Positions 17,154 to 26,011 of a stretch of DNA of 64,000 nucleotides are shown here, one piece after another (the first letter of the stretch is position 1; the number at the start of each line of letters is the position of its first letter). The stretch is taken from NCBI RefSeq assembly GCF_001598055.1, contig NZ_CP014844.1:1-64000 (forward strand), written 5' to 3'. The DNA comes from Cupriavidus nantongensis (lineage in GTDB: Bacteria; Pseudomonadota; Gammaproteobacteria; Burkholderiales; Burkholderiaceae). Under the pieces are notes generated by a model. That model did no database searches. It had not been told where the DNA came from and worked only from the letters and a program-made list of their open reading frames with translations. The position numbers and the translations under genes are program-made.

Positions 17154-17615
17154 ATGCGCAGATTCACTTCCCAGCTTGCCCGCCCCGCCCGTCCTGCCCG
17201 CCGCGCGCGTGGCTTTACCCTGATCGAGATCATGGTCGTGATCGTGATCCTCGGCGTGCTGGCGGCACTGGTGGTGCCCAAGATCATGAGCCGTCCGGAC
17301 GAAGCCCGCATCGTCGCGGCGCGCCAGGATATCTCATCGATCATGCAGGCGCTCAAGCTGTACCGCCTGGACAACAGCCGCTATCCGACCACCGAGCAGG
17401 GCCTGGGCGCGCTGGTCGCCAAGCCTACCACCGAGCCGGTGCCCAACAACTGGAAGGGCGGCGGCTACCTGGAAAAGCTGCCCAAGGATCCGTGGGGCCA
17501 TCCGTACCAGTACCTGAACCCCGGCGTGCGCGGCGAAATCGACGTATTCAGCTTCGGTGCCGACGGCCAGGCCGGCGGCAACGCCAACGACGCCGATATC
17601 GGCAACTGGGAGTAA
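17154..17615 (+). CDS. gspG: Type II secretion major pseudopilin GspG
   Basis: GspG (153 residues) is the main subunit of the pseudopilus piston. The basic leader ends in R-A-R-G, followed by the prepilin peptidase site and F-T-L-I-E, then a hydrophobic helix. The C-terminal calcium-binding and W-G-x-P-Y-x-Y-x-x-P-G motifs are present. ATG 17154 has an ACGAGG ribosome site. First gene of gspGHIJK. Confidence 0.96.
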   Translation: MRRFTSQLARPARPARRARGFTLIEIMVVIVILGVLAALVVPKIMSRPDEARIVAARQDISSIMQALKLYRLDNSRYPTTEQGLGALVAKPTTEPVPNNWKGGGYLEKLPKDPWGHPYQYLNPGVRGEIDVFSFGADGQAGGNANDADIGNWE

Positions 17616-17648
17616 GCGCTCCTGCCGCCCGCCCTTGCCGCTTCCATC

Positions 17649-18164
17649 ATGATCACGGCGCCGCGCCGCCGCGCCCTGCGGCAGCGGCACTCCGGCTACA
17701 GGCATTCCGGCTTTACGCTGCTGGAACTGCTGGTGGTGATGGTGATCGCCGGCATCGTGATTTCGCTGGTCGCGGTCAATGCCTCGCCCAACGAGCGCGG
17801 CCGCGTGCTTGACGACGGCCAGCGCATCGCGCGGCTGTTCGAGCTGGCGCAGGAAGAAGCGCAGCTGGGCGCGCGCCCGATCGCCTGGGAAGGCGACGCC
17901 GGCGGCTGGCGCTTCCTCGAATCGACCCCCAACGGCTGGATCCCGCTGCGCACCGACGTGTTCGCGCCCGGCACCTGGCGCCTGGCGCTGGACCAGGTCA
18001 TCGTCGCCGAAGGCGGCCGCAGCACCGGCACCAACAGCCCGCCGCGGCTGATCTTCGGGCGCGAGCTGATCGATGCCCCGCAGCGGCTGGTGCTGGTGCG
18101 CGGCGATATCCGTGTCGACGTGGCCGGCGACGGCAGCGGCCGCTATTTCGCCAGCACGCCATGA
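17649..18164 (+). CDS. gspH: Type II secretion minor pseudopilin GspH
   Basis: A 171-residue minor pseudopilin with a long basic leader (about 19 residues) before G-F-T-L-L-E-L-L-V-V-M-V-I-A-G, the prepilin cleavage and membrane helix. It belongs to the tip complex with GspI, J and K. Its stop overlaps the gspI start (ATGA). The start codon could be the ATG at 17649. Confidence 0.9.
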   Translation: MITAPRRRALRQRHSGYRHSGFTLLELLVVMVIAGIVISLVAVNASPNERGRVLDDGQRIARLFELAQEEAQLGARPIAWEGDAGGWRFLESTPNGWIPLRTDVFAPGTWRLALDQVIVAEGGRSTGTNSPPRLIFGRELIDAPQRLVLVRGDIRVDVAGDGSGRYFASTP

Positions 18165-18574
18165 CGCGCGCCCGCTTGCCTGCACGCCGGCGCGCCCGCG
18201 CGGCCGGTTTCACGCTGATCGAAGTGCTGGTGGCGCTGACCATCCTGGCGGTGGCGCTGACCGCGGCGATGCGCGCGATGGGCTCGATGGTCGATGCCAG
18301 CGCGTCGCTGCAGACCCGGATGCTGGCCGAATGGAGCGCCGAGAACCACCTGGCCGCGCTGCGCCTGGCCAAGACCTGGCCCGAGCCCGGCGTCAGCGGC
18401 TATGCCTGCCCGCAGGGCGGCACGCCGCTGTACTGCGAGCAGTCCGTGTCGGCCACGCCCAATCCGGTGTTCCGCCGCGTCGAGATCGCGGTCTATCCGT
18501 CGGCCACCGACAAGTCGGTGCGGCTGGCGTGGCTCGTCACCATCGTTCCCAATGAAATCCGCAACGTGCTCTGA
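18161..18574 (+). CDS. gspI: Type II secretion minor pseudopilin GspI
   Basis: A 137-residue minor pseudopilin. The leader ends A-A-G followed by F-T-L-I-E-V-L-V-A-L-T-I-L-A-V-A. The C half has the W-x2-E-N and R-L-x-K-T-W-P features of GspI. It overlaps gspH by four bases at its start and gspJ by 23 bases at its end. Confidence 0.92.
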   Translation: MTRARLPARRRARAAGFTLIEVLVALTILAVALTAAMRAMGSMVDASASLQTRMLAEWSAENHLAALRLAKTWPEPGVSGYACPQGGTPLYCEQSVSATPNPVFRRVEIAVYPSATDKSVRLAWLVTIVPNEIRNVL

Positions 18575-19259
18575 GCGCCGGCGCGCGCGCCGCTCCGCCG
18601 GCGGCTTCACGCTGCTGGAAATGCTGGTCGCCATCACGCTGCTGGCGGTGATGGCGGTGATCGGCTGGCGCGCGCTGGACAGCCTGACGCGCGGCCGCGA
18701 ACGGCTGATCGACCATGACGCCCGGCTGGATGCGCTGAAGGTGCTGTACGGCCAGCTGCAGGCCGATTGCGAGCACCTGGCCAATCCCACGCTGCTGCAG
18801 GGCAGCCCGGTCGAGATCGGCCAGAACCGCGTGCTGCTGGTGCGCGACCGCCGCGACGAAGGCCAGCCGCCGGCATGGCAGGCGCTGTCGTACCAGCTTG
18901 ACGGCAACACGCTGGTGCGCGTGGCCGCGCCGCCGGTGAGCAACCGCGCCGCGCTGCAGTCGTCGCTGCTGGCGCTGCGCCAGGGCGGCGGCAACGGCGC
19001 ACAGGTGCGGCGCGTGCTGGGCAACGTCGACGGCATGAGCGCGCGCGCCTGGGTCGAGCCCGGCGGCTGGCAGGCCGACAGCAACCGCATCCGCAACGTG
19101 CTGTTCAGCGGCAACGCGGCCAGCGCGGTGCAGGCGTCGGAGGCCGGCGCGGCGGTGCCCAATACCGCGGTGCGCGCGGTGGAACTGACCATCCTCGCCC
19201 GCATGGGCGACGGCGACGCGCCGCGGCAGTTCCAGAAGATCTGCATGTCGGGGCTATGA
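18552..19259 (+). CDS. gspJ: Type II secretion minor pseudopilin GspJ
   Basis: A 235-residue minor pseudopilin. The ATG at 18552 lies inside the end of gspI and gives the leader M-K-S-A-T-C-S-E-R-R-R-A-R-R-S-A-G-G before F-T-L-L-E-M-L-V-A-I-T-L-L. Longer readings starting in gspI are shadows. The stop overlaps gspK by four bases. Confidence 0.9.
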   Translation: MKSATCSERRRARRSAGGFTLLEMLVAITLLAVMAVIGWRALDSLTRGRERLIDHDARLDALKVLYGQLQADCEHLANPTLLQGSPVEIGQNRVLLVRDRRDEGQPPAWQALSYQLDGNTLVRVAAPPVSNRAALQSSLLALRQGGGNGAQVRRVLGNVDGMSARAWVEPGGWQADSNRIRNVLFSGNAASAVQASEAGAAVPNTAVRAVELTILARMGDGDAPRQFQKICMSGL

Positions 19260-20323
19260 CGCACGCACGCCACCCCGAGCGCCCCCGCCGCCCCCGCCCC
19301 CGCCTTTTCGCGCAGCGCCGCGCGCGCGGCGCCGCCGTGGTCACCGCGCTGCTGATGGTGACGCTGGCGGTGGTGGTGGTGTCGGGCATGCTGTGGCGGC
19401 AGCAGGTGCAGATCCGCGCCATCGAGAACCAGCGGCTGCTGGCCCAGGCCACCTGGATCGAGCGCGCCGCGGTCGACTGGGCGCGGCTGATCCTGCGCGA
19501 CGACCAGCGCCGCAGCAACGTCGATGAGCTGGGCGAGCCGTGGGCGGTGCCGATCGCCGAGACCCGCCTGTCGGATTTCCTGGGCGCGTCGCTGCGCACC
19601 GACGTGGCGGGCGAGACCTCGTTTTTGTCCGGGCGCATCCTCGATGCGCAGGCGCGCTTCAACCTTGCCAACCTGGTGACATGGTCCGCCACCGGCGGCC
19701 AGGGCGCGCCGGCCGGGCGCGTCGCCAATATCGACCAGTCGGCGCAGGCGGCCTATGGCCGGCTGCTGCGCACCGTGGGCCTGAACCCGGCGCTGGCCGA
19801 GACCACCGCGCGCCACATGCTGCAGGCCGCGCAGGGTGGCCACGGCGGCGAGGGCACGGGCCGCCAGGCGCCGCGCCCGCTCGACAGCGTGCAGGGCCTG
19901 CTGGCGCTGCCCGGCTATACGCCCGAGATGGTGGCGGTGCTGGAGCCCTTCGTGATCGTGCTGCCCGAGCGCACGCTGGTCAATGCCAACACCGCCGAGG
20001 CCGAGGTGCTGGCCGCGATGATCGACAAGCTGCCGCTGGAGCGTGCGCGCGAGCTGGTGCGCCAGCGCGACCGCGCCTACTTCAACAACATCGGCAACCT
20101 GCAGACGCAGCTGTCCGCGCTGGCGCCGCAGGCGAGCAGCGGCAACCTCGGCAACCTGCTCGACGTGCGCTCGCATTACTTCCTGGTCTACGGGCTGGTG
20201 CGGCACGAGCGCGCCAGCCGGCTGCAGGTGTCGCTGATCTACCGCGGCGAACCGCTCGGTGCGGCCAACACCACCCGCGTGGTCTGGATCCAGGACGCGG
20301 ACCGGCTGCCGGACCTGCGCTGA
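19256..20323 (+). CDS. gspK: Type II secretion minor pseudopilin GspK
   Basis: GspK (355 residues) caps the pseudopilus tip. It has a basic leader, a hydrophobic helix (A-A-V-V-T-A-L-L-M-V-T-L-A-V-V-V) without the usual F-T-x-x-E glutamate, as normal for GspK, and a large periplasmic domain with helix-hairpin-helix-like parts (N-A-N-T-A near residue 243). It ends the GHIJK group; 270 bases separate it from gspL. Confidence 0.92.
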   Translation: MTHARHPERPRRPRPRLFAQRRARGAAVVTALLMVTLAVVVVSGMLWRQQVQIRAIENQRLLAQATWIERAAVDWARLILRDDQRRSNVDELGEPWAVPIAETRLSDFLGASLRTDVAGETSFLSGRILDAQARFNLANLVTWSATGGQGAPAGRVANIDQSAQAAYGRLLRTVGLNPALAETTARHMLQAAQGGHGGEGTGRQAPRPLDSVQGLLALPGYTPEMVAVLEPFVIVLPERTLVNANTAEAEVLAAMIDKLPLERARELVRQRDRAYFNNIGNLQTQLSALAPQASSGNLGNLLDVRSHYFLVYGLVRHERASRLQVSLIYRGEPLGAANTTRVVWIQDADRLPDLR

Positions 20324-20593
20324 GCATGGCAAGGCGGCCTGGCGCACATGTGAAAACAGCACACCGCAGCAACCGGGGAGAATGGTATTGACGCGATTTT
20401 GTCACGCAGGCAAGGTATGCTGCGGCGCTGGCGCGAGCCTGACACCAGCCCGCTCGCCGCTGATCGGCCTCCCAGGCCGCCCGCCGGCATCCCCGCACTC
20501 CGGCAAGTTTCCTGCGCCGGGGCGTTCCCGGGCGCACCCCCATGGGCCATGCGCCTTATCGAGCCGTTCTACTGAAGCCAAAGCAAGGACACC
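20324..20593. other. Untranslated gap inside the gsp locus
   Basis: This 270-base gap divides gspGHIJK from gspLMNDEF. It has a TTGACG at about 20388 and a TATGCT near 20416, but their spacing is too wide for a convincing promoter. I see no gene in it. A separate transcription start for the second half is possible. Confidence 0.4.
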
Positions 20594-22039
20594 TTGAGCA
20601 CCACTCTGTACGTGCGCTTGCCGCACCGGCCGCATGACCAGCCGCAACCGTGGCAGTTCGGCGCCCTGCCGTTTGCGCTGGTGCGCACGGCGGCTGCCGA
20701 TGCCGCGCGGCGCGGCTTGCCCCGTGCCGCACCGGAAGTGTTGCGAGAAGGCCACGCCCGCATCGCCGACCTGCCCGCGGCCGAGCGGCTGGTGCTGATC
20801 CTCGCCGCCAGCGACGTACTGCTGACCAGCGCCAGCGTGCCGCCGCTGCCGCCCGCACGTTTGAAGCAGGCGCTGCCCAACCTGGTCGAGGATGCCCTCG
20901 CCACCGATGCGCAGCCCTGCCATATCGGCATCGGCCCCGCCCTCGACGCCGCCGCGCCCGCGCGCGGGCCGCGCCAGCGTCTGCTGATGGTGGCGGACCG
21001 CGCCTGGCTGCGCGCGGTGCTCGATGCCTTTGCCGAGCACCGCCATCGCCGCCGCCACGTGCTGGCCGCGCAGCTGTGCGTGCCGCTGGCCGCGCCCGCG
21101 CAAGAGGAAGCCGGCGCCGAGCCGACGCTGGCGCCGCCCGGCGCGGCACCGGCAACGGTGCAGCCGGCCACACTGGTGGTCGAGGCCGCCGCCGGCGCAT
21201 TCGCCGAAGGCGGTGCCCTCGGCGATGCATTGGGCGAAGCCCTGCCGGCCACCGCCGGCAGCACCGCACGCCAGTGGCAGCTGACCGTGCGCACCGGCGC
21301 ACACGCCGGCTACGGCCTGCTGCTGGGCGACGACGCGCTGGCCGCATGGCAGGCGCTGGCGCCTGAAGGCAACTGGTATGCCGATACCGACGCCGCGGCG
21401 ATGGCGCCGGTCCCCGGCCTGCGCCAGGCCGGCCGCACCGGCTGGCGGCTGTGGATCGACGGTGCGCAGGACTGCCTGCGCGAGCCGGGGCTGGACCTGG
21501 CACAGTTCGAATTCGCACAGGGCCGCGCCGATCGCTGGAACCTGGTGGCGTGGCGCCTGCCGCTGGCGCTGGCCGCCGGCCTGGTGCTGGTCCAGCTGAT
21601 CGGCATGAACACGCACTGGCTGCTGCTGCGCAACGAACAGCAACGGCTCGAAGCCGCGCAGGCGCAAACGCTGCGCGGCACCTTCCCGCAGACGCCGACG
21701 GTGATCGACCCGCCGCTGCAGATGCGCCGGCAGGTCGAGCAGCTGCGCATCGCCAGCGGCCGCAGCACGCCCGATGACTTCCTGCCGCTGGCCGACCGCT
21801 TCGCCCAGGCCGCGCGCCGGCTCGCGCCCGATGCGCTGCAGGCGCTCGAGTACCGCGGCCGCATGCTGGTGGTGACGCTCAAGCCCGGCACCGACACCGC
21901 CGGCCTGCGCAGCGCGGCGCGCCAGGCCGGACTGCAGATGGAAGAGGACAAGGCCGGCAATGCCGCGGGCAGCACCGGCTCCAGCGCAGGCACGCCTGTG
22001 ACACCCGGCTCGCGCTGGACCATCAAGCCCGGCCTGTGA
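20594..22039 (+). CDS. gspL: Type II secretion inner membrane protein GspL
   Basis: GspL (481 residues) anchors the ATPase GspE to the inner membrane. A large actin-like cytoplasmic domain (about 1-310) is followed by one membrane segment (about 317-337) and a small periplasmic ferredoxin-like domain. The start is TTG at 20594, chosen because AAGGAC lies 5-10 bases upstream and family similarity starts at residue 2. It begins the second gsp group. Confidence 0.9.
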   Translation: MSTTLYVRLPHRPHDQPQPWQFGALPFALVRTAAADAARRGLPRAAPEVLREGHARIADLPAAERLVLILAASDVLLTSASVPPLPPARLKQALPNLVEDALATDAQPCHIGIGPALDAAAPARGPRQRLLMVADRAWLRAVLDAFAEHRHRRRHVLAAQLCVPLAAPAQEEAGAEPTLAPPGAAPATVQPATLVVEAAAGAFAEGGALGDALGEALPATAGSTARQWQLTVRTGAHAGYGLLLGDDALAAWQALAPEGNWYADTDAAAMAPVPGLRQAGRTGWRLWIDGAQDCLREPGLDLAQFEFAQGRADRWNLVAWRLPLALAAGLVLVQLIGMNTHWLLLRNEQQRLEAAQAQTLRGTFPQTPTVIDPPLQMRRQVEQLRIASGRSTPDDFLPLADRFAQAARRLAPDALQALEYRGRMLVVTLKPGTDTAGLRSAARQAGLQMEEDKAGNAAGSTGSSAGTPVTPGSRWTIKPGL

Positions 22040-22046
22040 CCGGCGC

Positions 22047-22661
22047 ATGCCCGACATGAACCCATTCAAGAACTCCACCCGCAGCCCTTCGCCCGCCGCA
22101 CGCCGCGTCGGCGCCGCCACGCTGCGCACGCGCATGGCGCGGCTGCGCCCGTCGGTGCCGCAGGCCTGGCGCGAACGCTTCGACGCCTTCTGGTCGGCGC
22201 GCAACCCGCGCGAGCAGGCCATCCTGGGCGGCGGCGCCGCGGTGCTGGCACTGGTGCTCGGCTACATGCTGCTGTGGGAGCCGGCCGCCGACGGCCGCGA
22301 GCGCGCCGCGCGCAACCTGCCGCAGCTGCGTGCCGACCTGGCCGAGATGGAAACGCTGGCGCAGGAAGCCCGCGGCCTCAAGGCCACGCCGGCGCCGTCG
22401 CTGCGCGGCGATGAACTGACCCAGGCGCTGCAGGAAAGCCTGGGCCAGTACGGCCTGAAAGCGACGCGGCTGGCGGCCGCCGCCGACAACAGCGTGCAGG
22501 TGCAGCTGGACAAGGTCCCGTTCGGGGCGGTCAGCACCTGGCTGCAGGACGTGCGCCAGCAGCAGCGCATGAAGGTGATCGATGCGCGCGTGGTCTATGT
22601 CGGCGCCACCGCGCTGGTGAACGTTACCGCGACCCTGCAGGGTCCGGGTGGCCGCAGCTGA
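22047..22661 (+). CDS. gspM: Type II secretion inner membrane protein GspM
   Basis: GspM (204 residues) partners GspL. A cytoplasmic leader of about 55 residues precedes one membrane segment (A-A-V-L-A-L-V-L-G-Y-M-L-L-W) and a periplasmic domain. It starts 7 bases after gspL, and its stop overlaps the gspN start. An ATG three codons later (22056) is an equal start choice. Confidence 0.88.
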   Translation: MPDMNPFKNSTRSPSPAARRVGAATLRTRMARLRPSVPQAWRERFDAFWSARNPREQAILGGGAAVLALVLGYMLLWEPAADGRERAARNLPQLRADLAEMETLAQEARGLKATPAPSLRGDELTQALQESLGQYGLKATRLAAAADNSVQVQLDKVPFGAVSTWLQDVRQQQRMKVIDARVVYVGATALVNVTATLQGPGGRS

Positions 22662-23470
22662 TGGTGCGGCTGGAAACCCTGCGCCTGCCGCGGCGCGCGC
22701 TGCGCCAGCCGGCCGCCGCGCGGCGTTTGCGCTGGCTCGGGCTGGGCCTGGCCACGGCCGCGGTGACCACGGTGGCGATGCTGCCGGCGACATGGATCGC
22801 CGCGCGCGTCGCCACGCAGACGCAGGGACGCGTGCTGCTCGCCGATGCCAGCGGCTCGCTGTGGCGCGGCAGTGCCACGCTGGCACTGTCGGCCGGTGCC
22901 GGCAGCCAGACCGCCACCGTGCTGCCCGGCCGGCTGCACTGGACGCTGGCGTTCTGGCCGCTGCTGACCGGCCGCGCGCGGCTGGTGCTGACCCATTCGG
23001 AGGCCATGGCCGCGCCGGTCGCGGTCACCGCCACGCCGGTGGGCTGGAGCGCGCAGTCGGGCGCGATGCGGCTGCCCGCGTCGCTGCTCGAGGGCGTGGG
23101 CGCGCCGTTCAACACGCTGCGCCCGGACGGCCTGATGCGGGTGGACTGGTCCACGCTGCAGGGCCGGTTTTCCGGCCAGGGCATGACCGGCCATATGACG
23201 CTGCGCATCGAGCAGGTATCGGCCGCGGTCAGCCGGCTGCGCCCGCTTGGCAGCTACCGCGCCGAGATCGACTGGACCGGCGCAGGCGGCGGCAAGCTGC
23301 AGCTGAGCACCATCGATGGTCCGCTGCACCTGGAGGGCAGCGGCACGCTCGGGCGCCAGGCGCGCTTCGAGGGAACCGCGCATGCCGAACCCGAGGCCGC
23401 CACGCAACTGGCCAGCCTGCTGAGCCTGCTGGGACGACGAGACAACAATGTGACTAGGCTGCGTTTCTGA
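22661..23470 (+). CDS. gspN: Type II secretion protein GspN
   Basis: GspN (269 residues) is an accessory subunit found in some type II systems. It has one N-terminal membrane segment (about residues 24-45) and a long beta-rich periplasmic domain with the family motif D-A-S-G-S-L-W-R-G-S-A near residue 63. The start overlaps the stop of gspM (TGATG). gspD follows after 28 bases. Confidence 0.88.
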   Translation: MVRLETLRLPRRALRQPAAARRLRWLGLGLATAAVTTVAMLPATWIAARVATQTQGRVLLADASGSLWRGSATLALSAGAGSQTATVLPGRLHWTLAFWPLLTGRARLVLTHSEAMAAPVAVTATPVGWSAQSGAMRLPASLLEGVGAPFNTLRPDGLMRVDWSTLQGRFSGQGMTGHMTLRIEQVSAAVSRLRPLGSYRAEIDWTGAGGGKLQLSTIDGPLHLEGSGTLGRQARFEGTAHAEPEAATQLASLLSLLGRRDNNVTRLRF

Positions 23471-23498
23471 TGCCACGCAGAGCGCACAGCCCACGGAA

Positions 23499-26003
23499 AT
23501 GACTATGACCACCCACGCCAACCGACCTGTTTTCAAGACCGCCTGCGCCCGCGCCGTGGCATTGCTCTGCGGGCTCTCCTTGCTGGCGCCCGCGCCGCTG
23601 TGGGCCCAGCCCGGCGCGCCGGGCTCGCGTACGCAAGGCACTCCGCCAGCGCCGCCCGACGTCACCCCCGCCAACCGCGACCAGGTGGTGCTGAACTTCG
23701 TCAACGCCGATCTCGACGCCGTGATCAGGGCGGTCGGCCAGGCCACCGGCAAGAATTTCGTCATCGACCCGCGCGTGAAGGGCACCGTCAACCTCGTCAC
23801 CGAGCAGCCGGTCTCGCGCGCGCAGGCGCTGCAGACGCTGGGGTCGGTGCTGCGCATGCAGGGCTATGCCATGGTCGAGAGCAACGGCTTCACCAAGGTC
23901 GTGCCCGAGGCCGACGCCAAGCTGCAGGGCTCGCCCACCGTGATCGGCGGCAGCCCCAGCCGCGGCGACCAGGTGGTGACGCAGGTGTTCCGGCTGAACT
24001 ACGAGTCGGCCAACAACCTGGTGCCGGTGCTGCGGCCGATGATCGCGCCCAACAACACCATCACCGCCTATCCGGCCAACAACACCCTGGTCATCACCGA
24101 CTACGCCGACAACCTGCGCCGCATCGCCCGCATCATCGCCGCGGTCGATGCGCCGGCCTCGGGCGAGGTCGAGCTGGTGCCGCTCAAGCATGCGCTCGCC
24201 AGCGATACCGCCACGGTGCTGCAGCGGCTGCTGGACCCGGCCGCCGCAGGTGCCGCCGGCGGCGGCGGCGCGGCGGTCGATGCCAGCCTGCGCACCTCGG
24301 TGGTGGCCGAGCCGCGCAGCAATTCGCTGATGATCCGCGCCACCAGCCGCGCGCGCCTGCAGCAGGCGCGCCAGCTGATCGAGAAGCTCGACCAGCCCTA
24401 CGCGCGCCCCGGCAACATCTGGGTGGTGCCGCTGAAGAACGCCGATGCGATCAAGCTGGCCGCCACGCTGCGCGCCATCGTCGCCGCCGACAGCAGCTTC
24501 GCCACCACCACCCAGCCCGGCGGGCAGGCCGGCGGCATCGGCGGCGCGGCGGGCATGACCAATGTCTCGACGCCGACCGGCGGCCAGTTCACCGGCGGCG
24601 CCACCACCACCCAGACCGGCATGCGCAGCGGCACCGGCACCGGCGGCGGCACCGGCGGCGCCTATGGCAACTCGGCCTTCTCCGCCTCGTTCGGCACCAA
24701 CACCCAGCCCACCACCGGCGGCATCATCCAGGCGGACCCGTCCACCAACTCGCTGATCATCACCGCCAGCGAACCGGTCTACCGCAACCTGCGCGGCGTG
24801 ATCGACGACCTCGACGCACGCCGCGCGCAGGTCTACATCGAGTCGATGATCGTCGAGGTGACCGCGACCCAGGCGAGCGAGCTGGGGATCCAGTGGCAGG
24901 GCCTGATCAGCTCGCCCGGCGGCAACAACAACGTCTTCGCCGGCACCAACTTCGGCACCGGCGGACAGAACATCCTGAACCTGACCCTGGCCGGCGCGCT
25001 GGCCGACAGCAACCGCACCGCCGGCATCGCCGCGGCGCAGGGGCTGGTGCAGGACATCGGCGGCCTGAACCTGGGCATCGTCAACCGGGCCATGGGCCTG
25101 GGCGCCCTGCTGCGCGCGCTGGGCAGCAACGGCAGCGTCAACCTGCTGTCGACGCCGAACCTGATCACGCTCGAGAACGAGGAAGCCAAGATCCTGATCG
25201 GCCAGAACATCCCGATCACCACCGGCTCCTATGCCCAGACCGGCGGCGCGGCCTCGGTCACGCCGTTCCAGACCTTCGACCGCAAGGACGTCGGCATCAC
25301 GCTGCGCGTGAAGCCGCAGATCACCGACGGCGGGCTGGTGAAGATGCAGATCTTCCAGGAATCGTCGAACGTGGTGCAGGCCACCGCCAACCTGATCCAG
25401 GGCCCGACCACCAATGTGCGGTCGATCGAGACCAACGTGCTGGTCGACGACGGCCAGATCATCGTGCTGGGCGGCCTGATCGAGGACAACTATGGCGACG
25501 GCGTGCAGAAGGTGCCGCTGCTGGGCGACATCCCGCTGATCGGCGGGCTGTTCCGCTACGAGAACAAGAACCGCTCCAAGACCAACCTGCTGGTGTTCCT
25601 GCGGCCCTATGTGATGCGCACGAGCGGCGCCACCGACCGCCTGACGGCGGACCGCTACGACTATATGCGCGCGCAGCAGCAGGGCTTCGTATCGCCTAAC
25701 ATCATGGTGCGGGACACCAACACGCCGATGCTGCCGCCGGCCGACGCGCCGAGCACGCCGTTCGTCAATCCGCGCACCAACGGCCCCGTGGCCGGACCGC
25801 TGCCGCTGCCCCAGACGCTGCCGCAGAGCGCGCCGCAGAGCGCGCCGCAGCCGGGCGTGCCGGGTCAGCCACAGCCGCCGCAGGCGGTGCCGCAGCCGCT
25901 GCCCGAACCGGTCCCGCAACCCGCGCCCCAACCCGCGCCGCAAGCGCCGGTTAGCCCCACGCAGCCGCTCAACCAGCGCGGCGAAGCCGCACTCCCGTAC
26001 TGA
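23499..26003 (+). CDS. gspD: Type II secretion secretin GspD
   Basis: GspD (834 residues) forms the outer membrane channel. It has a signal peptide (cleavage near A-P-L-W-A-Q), N0 to N3 domains (starting N-F-V-N-A-D-L-D-A-V near residue 67), glycine-rich linkers around 335-400, and the secretin domain (V-x-I-x-S-M-I-V-E-V through V-P-L-L-G-D-I-P-L-I-G-G-L-F). The last 85 residues are an unusual proline/glutamine-rich tail, echoing the one in GspC. Starts at 23499 or 23505 differ by two codons. Confidence 0.95.
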   Translation: MTMTTHANRPVFKTACARAVALLCGLSLLAPAPLWAQPGAPGSRTQGTPPAPPDVTPANRDQVVLNFVNADLDAVIRAVGQATGKNFVIDPRVKGTVNLVTEQPVSRAQALQTLGSVLRMQGYAMVESNGFTKVVPEADAKLQGSPTVIGGSPSRGDQVVTQVFRLNYESANNLVPVLRPMIAPNNTITAYPANNTLVITDYADNLRRIARIIAAVDAPASGEVELVPLKHALASDTATVLQRLLDPAAAGAAGGGGAAVDASLRTSVVAEPRSNSLMIRATSRARLQQARQLIEKLDQPYARPGNIWVVPLKNADAIKLAATLRAIVAADSSFATTTQPGGQAGGIGGAAGMTNVSTPTGGQFTGGATTTQTGMRSGTGTGGGTGGAYGNSAFSASFGTNTQPTTGGIIQADPSTNSLIITASEPVYRNLRGVIDDLDARRAQVYIESMIVEVTATQASELGIQWQGLISSPGGNNNVFAGTNFGTGGQNILNLTLAGALADSNRTAGIAAAQGLVQDIGGLNLGIVNRAMGLGALLRALGSNGSVNLLSTPNLITLENEEAKILIGQNIPITTGSYAQTGGAASVTPFQTFDRKDVGITLRVKPQITDGGLVKMQIFQESSNVVQATANLIQGPTTNVRSIETNVLVDDGQIIVLGGLIEDNYGDGVQKVPLLGDIPLIGGLFRYENKNRSKTNLLVFLRPYVMRTSGATDRLTADRYDYMRAQQQGFVSPNIMVRDTNTPMLPPADAPSTPFVNPRTNGPVAGPLPLPQTLPQSAPQSAPQPGVPGQPQPPQAVPQPLPEPVPQPAPQPAPQAPVSPTQPLNQRGEAALPY

Positions 26004-26011
26004 GGCCCGTC

